Assembly: GCA_964420405.1 (NCBI GenBank)
Contig: CAYQTL010000059.1
Span: 1-31,811 of the forward strand
Length of the DNA: 31,811 nucleotides
Reading direction: 5' to 3'
DNA from: CAYQTL01 sp964420405
GTDB taxonomy: Bacteria; Acidobacteriota; Thermoanaerobaculia; Thermoanaerobaculales; Sulfomarinibacteraceae
Each line of letters begins with the position of its first letter. The first letter of the stretch is position 1. Below are positions 1 through 7,123 of this stretch, one piece after another. The notes under the pieces were generated by a model. The model did not search any database, was not told where the DNA came from, and worked only from the letters and a program-made list of their open reading frames with translations. The translations under genes and the position numbers were made by a program.

Positions 1-2
1 CC

Positions 3-334
3 GGCACCAGCCCCGACTGCGTCATCGGCATGGCGCCGGGCGCGTTCGGCCTGCTGTCGACGATCCCGGCGGTGATGGTGTCCTTCAACCAGGGAGCGCG
101 ATCCACGCCGCGATCGACGCCGGCAACCAGGTGCTCGTCACCCTCGGCGGCATCCCGTCGGACGACGCCATCTTCTGGGCCACGATCTTCCTCGCCGGGT
201 ACGGTGACGCCGACCCCGACGACAGCAACGACGACTCGGCGGTGGTGACCCGCCTCGACGACCCGGGTGACGTCTTCGCCGACGGTTTCGAGACAGGTGA
301 CTGGATCCTCTGGTCCGGCGCGGTCGGCCGCTGA
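3..334 (+). pseudogene. C-terminal end of an exported protein with a PA-like domain, apparently frameshifted
   Basis: The gene enters from the left edge. From base 3 the frame reads GTSPDCVIGMAPGAFG and then TIPAVMVSFNQ, which resembles a protease-associated (PA) domain, often an insert in secreted peptidases. Near 93-94 the sensible reading moves to another frame (SAIHAAIDAGNQVLVTLGG), the natural continuation of a PA domain. The two halves join if one G is missing from the GGG run at 92-94. The rest is an acidic linker (DADPDDSNDDS) and a terminal FADGFETGDWILWSG motif before TGA at 332-334. A sequencing indel and a true frameshift cannot be told apart here. The identity of the parent protein (peptidase or adhesin) is not visible. 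Confidence 0.55.
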
Positions 335-386
335 CCGCCGCCATTCCGACGTTTCCATCTTCCTCTTCACCAGAGATCGGATCGGC

Positions 387-392
387 TACCCT
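387..392 (+). promoter_or_regulatory. Candidate -10 box of the thioesterase gene
   Basis: TACCCT, about 38 bases before the ATG at 431, fits the TA(G/C)NNT pattern seen ahead of other genes here. No clear -35 box is visible. Confidence 0.35.
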
Positions 393-430
393 GGCGGCGG
401 CAGCCGGGGGGCGCCGGCGGGGGAGGGGCG

Positions 431-916
431 ATGACGACGACGGCGGGGGAGCGGGTCTACGACGAGGCGTTCCTGGGGCACCTGTTCGAGCAGTACATCC
501 CGTTCAACCGGATGCTCGGCATGCGCTGTGTCGAGATCACCGACGGCTCGGTCCGGGTCGAGCTGCCGTACCGGGCGGAGCTGATCGGCAACCCCGAGAT
601 CCCGGCGCTGCACGGCGGCGTCATTTCGGCGACCCTCGACACCACCGGCGGGCTCGCGGTGTGGTCGATGGCGCGCCCCTTCGACCGGGTCTCGACGATC
701 GACCTCCGGGTCGACTTCCTGCGGCCCGGCCGTCCCGAGACCATGGTCGCGGTCGCGTCGGTGGTCCGGGTCGGCAACCGTGTCGGCGTCGCCCAGCTGC
801 GCGCGTTCCACACCGACGCCGAGGAGAAGCCGATCGCCGCCGGCATGGGCGTGTACAGCATCCGCCGCGGCCGCGGCGACGAGGCCGCCGCCGAGTGGAC
901 CTGGCGGCGGGGATGA
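431..916 (+). CDS. PaaI-type hotdog-fold thioesterase
   Basis: A 161-residue single-domain protein that probably hydrolyses acyl- or aryl-CoA thioesters in the cytoplasm. The hotdog signature is clear: HGG at residues 61-63 starts the central helix and is followed by the DTTGG segment with Asp70, the usual catalytic acid position of the PaaI/YigI branch. The strand TIDLRVDFLRPG and the later strands VAVASVVRVGNRVGVAQ and GMGVYSI complete the sheet. Length is typical for the family (130-160 residues). The start is supported by a purine-rich GGGAGGGG just upstream of the ATG. The substrate cannot be read from sequence. It stands alone between the broken gene on its left and the convergent Lon-like gene on its right; the 244-bp convergent spacer 917-1160 shows nothing I can name. 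Confidence 0.85.
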   Translation: MTTTAGERVYDEAFLGHLFEQYIPFNRMLGMRCVEITDGSVRVELPYRAELIGNPEIPALHGGVISATLDTTGGLAVWSMARPFDRVSTIDLRVDFLRPGRPETMVAVASVVRVGNRVGVAQLRAFHTDAEEKPIAAGMGVYSIRRGRGDEAAAEWTWRRG

Positions 917-1160
917 GGCGCGACGGCCTGATGGTGTCGCCGGGCGCCGGTGTGACCGGGTGATCGTGCCTCGCGGGGAGCGCGTGGGCGGGGTTTCCGG
1001 GCGCGGAGCTGCCTGCGCGGGCGCGCGACGGGAGATCCCAACGTCGCCGCGCCCTTGACACGCTGGCGGCGTGCCACCTTCACACGGGCCTGCACCGTCG
1101 CCCGCCTGCAGAGGGACGCCATTGGTTGATGTCCCGGCCGGCTGTGGGCGAGGGGCGTGC

Positions 1161-3593
1161 TCAGCCGCCCGCGTTGGCGCTCTTCGCGAACCGGCGGCCG
1201 GCCTCGGCGAGGGTCCGCAGGCGGTCGTCGACGGCGCGGTTGACCGAGCCCTCCGGGTAGGTGCCGTCCTTCTGGCGCTCGCCGGCCGGGCGTCCCGTCA
1301 GCAGCGCGATCCCCTCGTCCACGGACTCGACAGGGTAGACGTGGAACCGGCCCTCGGAGACCGCCTCCACCACGTCGTGGCGCAGCATCAGGTGGCGGAC
1401 GTTGGCTGCCGGGATGAGCACGCCCTGGCTGCCGGTGAGACCGCGCATCCGGCAGACGTCGAAGAAGCCCTCGATCTTCTCGTTGACACCGCCGATCGGT
1501 TGGATCACGCCGTGCTGGTTGACGGAGCCGGTGACCGCCAGGTCCTGCCGCAGCGGGAGCCCGGAGAGGCTCGACAGCAGCGCGTACAGCTCGGTGGAGG
1601 AGGCGCTGTCGCCGTCGACGCCGTGGTAGGTCTGCTCGAAGGTGAGGCTCGCCGAGAGCGCGAGCGGTCGATCCTGGGCGAACCGCTCGCCGAGGAAGCC
1701 GGCGAGGATCAGCACGCCCTTGTTGTGGATGTTGCCGCCGAGGTCGGTCTCGCGCTCGATGTTCACCACCCCGGCGGAGCCGACGTGGGTGCGCGCTGTG
1801 ATCCGGGAGGGCCGTCCGAAGGCGTAGTCACCGAGCATCATCACCGACAGGCCGTTGACCTGGGCGACGACCTCGCCGTCCGAGTCCACCAGGATGGTGC
1901 CGTCGCCGATCATCTCGCGGATCCGCTCCTCCACCTGGTTGGAGCGGTAGATCCGGTGGTCGATCGCCTTCTGGACGTGGTCGGCCGAGACCAGCCCGTC
2001 GCCGTCGCGGCCGGCCCAGTGGCTGGCCTCGCGGACGACGTCGCGCAGCACGGCGAAGGTGGTGGCCACCTTGCCCTGGTCGGCGGCGAGCCGGGCGGCG
2101 TGCTCCACCAGCCGGCCGACGCCTGCTGGGTCGAAATGGCGCAGCTCCTCGGCGCGGCAGAGGGTGCCGACGAAGCGGGCGTAGTGCTGCGGCGTGTCGT
2201 CGCTCCAGTCGGTGTCGAGGGCGAAGTCGGCCTTGATCTTGAAGAGCTCGCGAAACTCGGGGTCGAGGTTGAACAGCAGGTGGTAGAGCAGCGGCTCGCC
2301 GCTGAGGACGACCTTGACGTCGAGTGGAATCGGCTCGGGCTCGAGCGTGCGGGTGGTGATCACGCTGAACTCGGCCATCAGCGACTCGATGGTGATCTCG
2401 CGGGTCTTCAGCGCCCGCTTCAGGGTCGGCCAGGCGAGCGGGCGCAGCAGCAGGTCGCGCACCTCGACGATCAGGAAGCCGCCGTTGGCCCGGTGCAGAG
2501 CGCCGGCCCGCAGCATCCGGAAGTCGGTCACGAGCGCCCCGAACCGCGCCTCGTGCTCGAGCCGGCCGATGAGGTTGCGCGTCGTCGGGTTGCCCTCGAA
2601 CACCACCGGAGCGCCCTCGGTGTCGCAGTTGTCGACGATCAGGTTGACGCGGTAGCGGTCGAAGTCGGGCTCCTGGCCGGGCTGGCCGACCGGGATCGGC
2701 AGCTGCTGCTGGGCCTGCTGCCGCTGCGTGGCGTTCTTGAAGTCCTGGACCTTGTCGACGATGTCGGCACGGACCGCGCCCACGAAGCCGAGCACGCCCT
2801 CGTGGTCGGAGAACCGCTCCTCGATCTCCTCCACCAGGTGCTGGACCGCGAACTCCACCACCTGGCGGTCGAGCTCTCGGACCCGCTCCCTGGCGTGCTT
2901 CTGGATCCGCTGGACCTCCCGCATCCCGTCGCGGACCTCCGACTGCAGCTCCTCCTGCTTCTCCTCGAGCTCCTTCTTCCTCTCGTCGGGCAGCTCGTTG
3001 AACTCGTCCCGGGACGGGACCTCGCCGTCGATCACCGGCGCCAGCGCCATTCCCTGCGGGGTCTGGATCAGCCGGAAGCCCTCAGACTCCATGCGGTCGT
3101 TGAGCTTCTCGATCAGCTCCTTCTGGCGTCGCTGGACCTCCTCCTGGATCTCCTGGCCCTCCTGCTCGTACCTCTCGCCCTCGAAGGCGCGGGGCACCTC
3201 GGTCTCCAGCTCGTCCACCAGGCGGTCCATGGCGTCGCGCAGCTCGCAGCCCCGGCCGGCGGGGAGCCGCAGCGCCCGGGGCCGCTCGGGATCGTCGAAG
3301 TTGTTGACGTAGCACCAGTCGTCCGGCACCGGCCGCTCCCTCGCCTGGTCGTCGAGCAGGCGCCGCACGATGGTGGCCTTGCCGGTGCCCGGCGGCCCGA
3401 CGGCGAAGCTGTGGTAGCCGGGGCTCGGGATTCCGAGGCCGAAGTCGAGCGCCTCGACGGCGCGGTTCTGACCGATGACGGCCGACAGGTCCTCGAGCTC
3501 CTCGGTGCTCGCGAAGTCGAAGAGGCCGGGGTCGCAGGCTCGCCGCAGCTTCGCGGCGGCGAGCCCGTCGGGGGTGGAGATCTCGGCAGCCAT
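1161..3593 (-). CDS. Lon-related ATP-dependent serine protease (AAA_32 + Lon S16 domain)
   Basis: An 810-residue cytoplasmic protease that would unfold and degrade proteins using ATP. Order of parts: an N-terminal segment with the Walker A motif GPPGTGKAT at about residues 66-74; a long charged, probably coiled-coil insert rich in Glu, Arg and Gln at about 110-290; the remainder of the ATPase region; and a C-terminal S16 peptidase domain. The catalytic Ser is S663 in GDSAS and the Lys is K706 in VNEKIEGFF. Their spacing of 43 residues equals that of E. coli Lon (S679/K722). The N-terminal LAN domain of true Lon is missing, so this is the Lon-like family often annotated AAA family ATPase/Lon protease, not housekeeping Lon. 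The ATG at 3593 is preceded by GGGAGG with a 4-nt spacer. It lies 244 bp downstream of the GGDEF gene and probably has its own promoter. Confidence 0.92.
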   Translation of the reverse strand: MAAEISTPDGLAAAKLRRACDPGLFDFASTEELEDLSAVIGQNRAVEALDFGLGIPSPGYHSFAVGPPGTGKATIVRRLLDDQARERPVPDDWCYVNNFDDPERPRALRLPAGRGCELRDAMDRLVDELETEVPRAFEGERYEQEGQEIQEEVQRRQKELIEKLNDRMESEGFRLIQTPQGMALAPVIDGEVPSRDEFNELPDERKKELEEKQEELQSEVRDGMREVQRIQKHARERVRELDRQVVEFAVQHLVEEIEERFSDHEGVLGFVGAVRADIVDKVQDFKNATQRQQAQQQLPIPVGQPGQEPDFDRYRVNLIVDNCDTEGAPVVFEGNPTTRNLIGRLEHEARFGALVTDFRMLRAGALHRANGGFLIVEVRDLLLRPLAWPTLKRALKTREITIESLMAEFSVITTRTLEPEPIPLDVKVVLSGEPLLYHLLFNLDPEFRELFKIKADFALDTDWSDDTPQHYARFVGTLCRAEELRHFDPAGVGRLVEHAARLAADQGKVATTFAVLRDVVREASHWAGRDGDGLVSADHVQKAIDHRIYRSNQVEERIREMIGDGTILVDSDGEVVAQVNGLSVMMLGDYAFGRPSRITARTHVGSAGVVNIERETDLGGNIHNKGVLILAGFLGERFAQDRPLALSASLTFEQTYHGVDGDSASSTELYALLSSLSGLPLRQDLAVTGSVNQHGVIQPIGGVNEKIEGFFDVCRMRGLTGSQGVLIPAANVRHLMLRHDVVEAVSEGRFHVYPVESVDEGIALLTGRPAGERQKDGTYPEGSVNRAVDDRLRTLAEAGRRFAKSANAGG

Positions 3594-3790
3594 GACGCCT
3601 CCCGTCTCCTGGAAGACTGCTCGGACCGGGGCCGGGGGGGCACCGGGCCGGGTCCCATCCGGCGTTCGGGGACCGCCTCAGCGCGGACGTTCCCGACCCG
3701 TCGGTCGGAGACCCCATCCGATGTCGATTCCGTTGCCGACGGCCTGCGGCCGTTGACGGACCCCGCACACATCGTGGCGGAGAGCCTCGT

Positions 3791-3823
3791 CGGGATCGGG
3801 CGGGATCGGGGTCGGGAGCGGGA
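3791..3823 (+). repeat. G-rich hexamer array A (GGGATC type)
   Basis: On the plus strand, G runs at 3792, 3798, 3802, 3808, 3814 and 3820 are separated by one to three bases (ATC, C, ATC, TC, AGC). This satisfies the rule for an intramolecular G-quadruplex. It lies between the end of the GGDEF gene and the start of the Lon-like gene; relative to both minus-strand genes the C-rich strand is the sense strand, unlike most other copies in the window. Confidence 0.7.
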
Positions 3824-3837
3824 GGGCGCGACCGGAG

Positions 3838-5763
3838 TCACGCCCCCGCATCGGGTTCTCGGGCCACGACGACCCGGTCCCGCCCGGCCCGCTTGCCGGC
3901 GTACAGCGCCTCGTCGGCGCGGCGGACGCACTCGGCGACGCCCTCCCCGGCGTACCCGGCGACCCCGATCGTGACCGTCACCGGCAGCGGCGCACCGTCC
4001 ACCGTGCACGGCTCGACCGCGAGCCTCGAGCGGACGTTCTCGGCGACCGTGCGGGCGCCGCAGGAATCGGTCTCGGGCAGCACGACGAGGAACTCCTCGC
4101 CGCCCTCGCGGGCGGGCAGGTCGAGGGTCCGGGTCGAGGTGCGCAGCGCTCCCGCGAGATGGTTCAGCACGCGATCGCCCACCTCGTGCCCGTGGACGTC
4201 GTTGACCCGCTTGAAGCGGTCCACGTCGACCAGGAGCAGCGAGAACGGGTGTCCGGAGCGGTCGAAGCGCAGCGCCTCGCGGACGAGCCGGCTCTCGGCC
4301 TCCCGGCGGTTCGCGAGCCCCGTCAGCTCGTCGGTTCGGGCGAGCTCGGCGAGCCGGTCGCGGGCCGCCTCGAGCTCCACGTTGGCGCGGGTGATCTGCC
4401 GGTGCGCGCGCGCCTTCAGCCGGTACTGGTTGGTCACCAACCCGAGCACCGCCGCCGCCGCGACGAACGCACCGAACCACATCCTGCGGCGGGCGTGCTG
4501 GCGCGCGAGCTCGATCTCCTGCAGCTGACGCTCGTGCTCGAGCTCGGCGTGGCGCCGCTCCGCCTCGTAACGCGCCTCGAGGTCCTCGATGGTGCGGGCG
4601 GTCTCGGCACGCAGGGTGCGCTGTCCGAGGGCGTGGGCCTCGGAGAGGACCTCGAACGCCCTGCGGTGCTCGCCGAGGCCGGCGAGTGCCGTCGCGAGGC
4701 TCGTCAGGGCGAGCTCCTCCTCGGCCGGCAGATCGCCCTGCCGCGCCAGCTCGACGGCGCGCTCGGACCACTCCACCGCGTCGCGGAGCCGGCCGACCGC
4801 GGAGAGCATGCCCGCCACGTTGCTGGCGCTGGCCGAGGCCTCCCGCAGGGACCCGAGGCGGAGGAAGGTCTCGTGGGCGCTGCGGAACGCGGCGAGGGCA
4901 CCCTCGACGTCACCGGCCTGGTACAGCAGCGCCCCCATGTCGTGCTCGCAGGATGCGCGGCCGAAGGCGTCGCCCGCGGCCTGGGCCAATGCCAGCGCGT
5001 CGCGCTTGCGCGCGATGGCCTCGTCGCTCCGTTCCAGGAAGTACAGGACGTTGGCCTCCTCGTTGACCGCCCGCTGCTGCTGTCCGAGGTCGCCGGCGCG
5101 CTCGGCGTCCGCGGCCGCCGCCCGGAACAGCTCGAGGGCGGGCTCGTAGCGCTCGAGCTGGCGCTGGACGAACCCGAGTAGGAACCGCGCGCGGGCGGCG
5201 ACTCCGGGCGCGCCGGCCGTGCCGGCGGTCTGCAGGGCCTCGTACGCGCGCTCGCTGCACTGCTCGTACTCGCCCAGGTAGAACAGCCCCGAGGCGATCT
5301 GGTTGAGCACCGTCGCGGCGGCGACCGCGTCGCCCCGCCCGCGTCGCTCGGCCAGGGCCAGCTCGAGGACCTCGAGCGAGTCGCGGCTGCGGCCGACCGC
5401 CTGCAGCAGCGACCCCTCGAGCTCCAGCACGAGGGCCCGCTCGACGCCGACCTCGCCCGGATGGGCCTCGAGCACCTCGCGGGCGCCGGCCAGGGTCGCC
5501 AGGGCGCCCTGGTGATCGCCCCGCCCGGCCTGGATCCCCGCCAGCTCCCGCAGAGCCGAGGCCCGCCCGGTCGGCGAGGGCAGACCGAGCGCGACGGCGC
5601 GGGCGGCCTCGACCGTGTCGGCCTCGCCGTCCTCGCGGACGCGGTCGAGCAGCTGCTCGAGACCGGGGGCCGGGGCGGGACCGGCGACAGCCACCGGCAC
5701 CATCACCGAGAGGACGACGCCGGCGGCGATCGCGGCCAGGATGCGGGTCGGCACCGGGTCCAT
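3838..5763 (-). CDS. Membrane-bound TPR-GGDEF diguanylate cyclase
   Basis: A 641-residue protein expected to make cyclic di-GMP from two GTP. It begins with a signal sequence (about residues 5-27, LAAIAAGVVLSVMV), then a run of TPR-like helix pairs to about residue 400, an acidic/basic coiled coil (RYEAERRHAELEHERQLQE), a membrane segment (MWFGAFVAAAAVLGLVTNQY), a second short coiled coil, and a C-terminal GGDEF domain. The active site is GGEEF at 554-558. An inhibitory I-site RTLD at 545-548 is placed exactly five residues before it, so feedback by c-di-GMP is likely. Topology suggests a periplasmic TPR sensor and a cytoplasmic cyclase. The frame is open further upstream to 6093, but that part translates REP-like repeats. 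The ATG at 5763 has GGAG with a 7-nt gap and starts the signal peptide, so it was chosen. Confidence 0.9.
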   Translation of the reverse strand: MDPVPTRILAAIAAGVVLSVMVPVAVAGPAPAPGLEQLLDRVREDGEADTVEAARAVALGLPSPTGRASALRELAGIQAGRGDHQGALATLAGAREVLEAHPGEVGVERALVLELEGSLLQAVGRSRDSLEVLELALAERRGRGDAVAAATVLNQIASGLFYLGEYEQCSERAYEALQTAGTAGAPGVAARARFLLGFVQRQLERYEPALELFRAAAADAERAGDLGQQQRAVNEEANVLYFLERSDEAIARKRDALALAQAAGDAFGRASCEHDMGALLYQAGDVEGALAAFRSAHETFLRLGSLREASASASNVAGMLSAVGRLRDAVEWSERAVELARQGDLPAEEELALTSLATALAGLGEHRRAFEVLSEAHALGQRTLRAETARTIEDLEARYEAERRHAELEHERQLQEIELARQHARRRMWFGAFVAAAAVLGLVTNQYRLKARAHRQITRANVELEAARDRLAELARTDELTGLANRREAESRLVREALRFDRSGHPFSLLLVDVDRFKRVNDVHGHEVGDRVLNHLAGALRTSTRTLDLPAREGGEEFLVVLPETDSCGARTVAENVRSRLAVEPCTVDGAPLPVTVTIGVAGYAGEGVAECVRRADEALYAGKRAGRDRVVVAREPDAGA

Positions 5764-5819
5764 TGTCGCACTCCGGGGGAGCTCCGAGGGGGGCGGTCTC
5801 CGTGGCCGCGTCCGCGCGG

Positions 5820-5858
5820 CGACAGGGACAGGGTCAGGGACGGCGGCAGCCACAGGGA
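5820..5858 (+). repeat. GGGACA-type hexamer array upstream of the GGDEF gene
   Basis: The plus strand carries GACAGG, GACAGG, GTCAGG, GACGGC, GGCAGC, CACAGG, GACACC: hexamers in a six-base rhythm with drift. Similar sequence occurs at 14994-15032, 15291-15329, 29981-30064 and 31641-31712. The stretch lies in the leader side of the minus-strand GGDEF gene. Confidence 0.55.
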
Positions 5859-5872
5859 CACCGGCAGCCCAC

Positions 5873-5890
5873 GGGCGACCGCGGTCGCCC
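5873..5890 (+). promoter_or_regulatory. Perfect 18-bp palindrome, possible operator
   Basis: GGGCGACCGCGGTCGCCC is identical to its own reverse complement with no spacer. It lies about 110 bp upstream of the GGDEF start codon. The two-fold symmetry suits a dimeric regulator, but GC-rich DNA produces such palindromes by chance more often than balanced DNA, so function is only inferred. Confidence 0.3.
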
Positions 5891-5906
5891 CATCCGCCGT
5901 CCGTGT

Positions 5907-5931
5907 CCGTGCCCGCGTCCGCGACCGATGC
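5907..5931 (+). repeat. 25-bp dispersed element, copy 1
   Basis: This 25-bp stretch, beginning CCGTGCCCGCG and ending GACCGATGC, recurs at 14957-14981 with only two mismatches, 9 kb away and also in a spacer. Both copies lie beside GACAGG/GGCAGC-type hexamers. Confidence 0.55.
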
Positions 5932-5948
5932 AGCGGGAGGCGCAGCGT

Positions 5949-6061
5949 CTGTAGCGCCGGCTTCCAGCCGGCAGGCACCTGTCCGAGCCCCGCGGGTCGA
6001 CCTGCGAAGACGTGCCAGCTGGAAGCTGGCGCCACGGGTTCCGGCTGGAAACCGGCGCCAC
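5949..6061 (+). repeat. REP-like palindromic cluster (three copies, one inverted)
   Basis: Three related imperfect palindromes built around a TTCCAG or CTGGAA centre. Copy 1 (about 5951-5973) is GTAGCGCCGGCTTCCAGCCG plus GCA. Copies 2 (6013-6035) and 3 (6040-6062) match its reverse complement, beginning TGCCAGCTGGAAGCTGGC and TCCGGCTGGAAACCGGC and both followed by GCCAC. Each can fold into a hairpin. One inverted copy followed by two direct copies resembles the BIME organisation of bacterial REP elements. Compensatory changes (GCCGGCT/AGCCGGC versus GCCAGCT/AGCTGGC) keep the arms paired in copies 1 and 2. The cluster is in the spacer between the DUF481 gene and the GGDEF gene. No RAYT transposase is present in the window. 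Confidence 0.7.
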
Positions 6062-6073
6062 GGCGAGGCGGGC

Positions 6074-6238
6074 TCACCTGCGGCGCCCGGCATCCGCCCG
6101 CAGCAGGCCCGAGATCATGCCGCCGAGGCGCTGCTTCCGGCGGGTCACGTGGTCCGGGATGAGGACGCCGCGCGCCTCGAGCAGCACCAGGACGCTGTGC
6201 ATGTCGTTCGGGCGAGACCCGACGTCGAGGAGCTGCAC
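6074..6238 (-). CDS. Small open frame of unknown function (54 aa), possible gene remnant
   Basis: Directly after the DUF481 stop and in the same frame, the minus strand stays open to TGA at 6074-6076. From a GTG at 6238 it would encode 54 residues with a protein-like pattern (MHSVLVLLEARGVLIPDHV, then basic RRKQRLGG). Nearly every codon ends in G or C, as in true genes here, while the opposite strand reads as Arg/Ser-rich shadow. There is no convincing ribosome site before the GTG or before the internal ATG at 6202. It may be a small gene, the tail of a gene whose front was lost, or chance. I do not recognise a family. Confidence 0.3.
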   Translation of the reverse strand: MQLLDVGSRPNDMHSVLVLLEARGVLIPDHVTRRKQRLGGMISGLLRADAGRRR

Positions 6239-6262
6239 GGCAGCCGATCGCGAGCTCGGTCC

Positions 6263-7045
6263 TCAGCCGGGCGCTGGAATGGTGACGGCGAACGTCACCC
6301 CGAGCGTGAGATCGTCGCGGTCGTACCCCGCGGGCGGATCGGCGTCGTACCTCCACTGGAGTGCGACCTTCAGCGACAGGCGGCGCGCCAGGGGCGCCTC
6401 CAGCTCGAGCTCCTGGTCGGACTTGAGGCGGCTGCCCTCGCCGTCGCCGATCCGCAGGCCGCCGTCCCACGTCAATGCCGGGCCGGCGGGGAGCGTCCAG
6501 TGCACCTCGCAACGGGCGAAGGCGGCCGCGTAGTCGAGCGACCGCTCGCCGGCGTGCTCCTCGGACACCGCCGACAGACCGGCCTCGAGCCGCGTCGAGC
6601 GGGTGCCGCTCGGCGCGGTGAGCACCACGCCGGCGCCGACTCCCGTCCGGAGATCGTGCTCGATGCCGGATCGCGGCCGGTGGTCGCCGGTGAATCGCAG
6701 CAGCGCGTAGGTCCGGGCCCCGAGCACGCGGCGGACGTCGGACTCGAGCTGCGCGTCCTGCCAGTGCTCGTGCTCGTTCGCCGCATCGGCCCGCTCGACG
6801 CGGTGGACGTGCAGCTCGCCGTCGCCGGTCCACGACCACACCGCCCCGGCATGCTCCGCCTCGGCGCCGGCCGCCAGTGCCAGCGACTCCGTGTTGCCGG
6901 CGACGCCGACGCCGCCGAGCTCGGCGGAGAAGCGCCAGCCGGCCGCCGGCGGTTCGTCGTCCGCGGCCGCCGTGACGGGCGGTGTCGCGGTGAGCACGAG
7001 CGCCACGACCACGACGCGGAGCGGAGTGCGGATCGCAGTGGACAC
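6263..7045 (-). CDS. DUF481-family outer-membrane beta-barrel protein
   Basis: A 260-residue exported protein. A signal peptide covers about residues 1-27 (VVVVALVLTATPPVTAAA). The mature part is alternating beta-strand sequence. It has the family hallmark GNTES soon after the N-terminus, the paired strands LESDVRRVLGARTYALLRFTGD, and a closing segment SLKVALQWRYDADPP then LTLGVTFAVTI, as in DUF481/YdiY-like (salt-induced outer-membrane) proteins. Length matches the family. Function is unknown beyond an envelope location. It is divergent from the GH25 lipoprotein gene across a 78-bp spacer that holds a candidate -10 box for each gene. On the mRNA, a purine-rich GGGAGG lies upstream of the ATG and GGAG nearer. 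Confidence 0.78.
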   Translation of the reverse strand: MSTAIRTPLRVVVVALVLTATPPVTAAADDEPPAAGWRFSAELGGVGVAGNTESLALAAGAEAEHAGAVWSWTGDGELHVHRVERADAANEHEHWQDAQLESDVRRVLGARTYALLRFTGDHRPRSGIEHDLRTGVGAGVVLTAPSGTRSTRLEAGLSAVSEEHAGERSLDYAAAFARCEVHWTLPAGPALTWDGGLRIGDGEGSRLKSDQELELEAPLARRLSLKVALQWRYDADPPAGYDRDDLTLGVTFAVTIPAPG

Positions 7046-7076
7046 GGAGGATCACCTCCCGTCGGAGACGGGCTCG

Positions 7077-7082
7077 AGAGTA
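7077..7082 (-). promoter_or_regulatory. Candidate -10 box of the DUF481 gene
   Basis: TACTCT on the minus strand, about 31 bases before the ATG at 7045, in the 78-bp divergent spacer. Confidence 0.35.
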
Positions 7083-7111
7083 CCGCAGACGCCCTTCGCG
7101 CGGGCGCAGGG

Positions 7112-7117
7112 TAGAAT
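7112..7117 (+). promoter_or_regulatory. -10 box of the GH25 gene, likely giving a leaderless mRNA
   Basis: TAGAAT ends only six bases before the ATG at 7124. With a start site about seven bases past the -10 box, transcription would begin at or next to the A of the ATG. There is no Shine-Dalgarno sequence between them, which agrees with leaderless translation. Confidence 0.5.
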
Positions 7118-7123
7118 CCCGCC

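Noticed and set aside
1055..1060. TTGACA as a -35 box in the convergent spacer
   Set aside because: No TANNNT hexamer 15-19 bp downstream and no plus-strand gene follows.
3739..3753. Hairpin ACGGCC-TGC-GGCCGT as terminator of the GGDEF gene
   Set aside because: Only a 6-bp stem, about 85 bases past the stop, without a T-tract; too weak to list.
1071..3974. A very long open frame on the plus strand opposite the Lon-like gene
   Set aside because: Its translation is low-complexity (Val, Leu, Asp, His, Gln rich) and lacks any motif; the minus strand has Walker A, GDSAS and VNEK motifs. It is the usual antisense shadow in high-GC DNA.
5764..6093. N-terminal extension of the GGDEF protein
   Set aside because: It translates REP-like palindromes and hexamers, precedes the signal peptide, and has no ribosome site.
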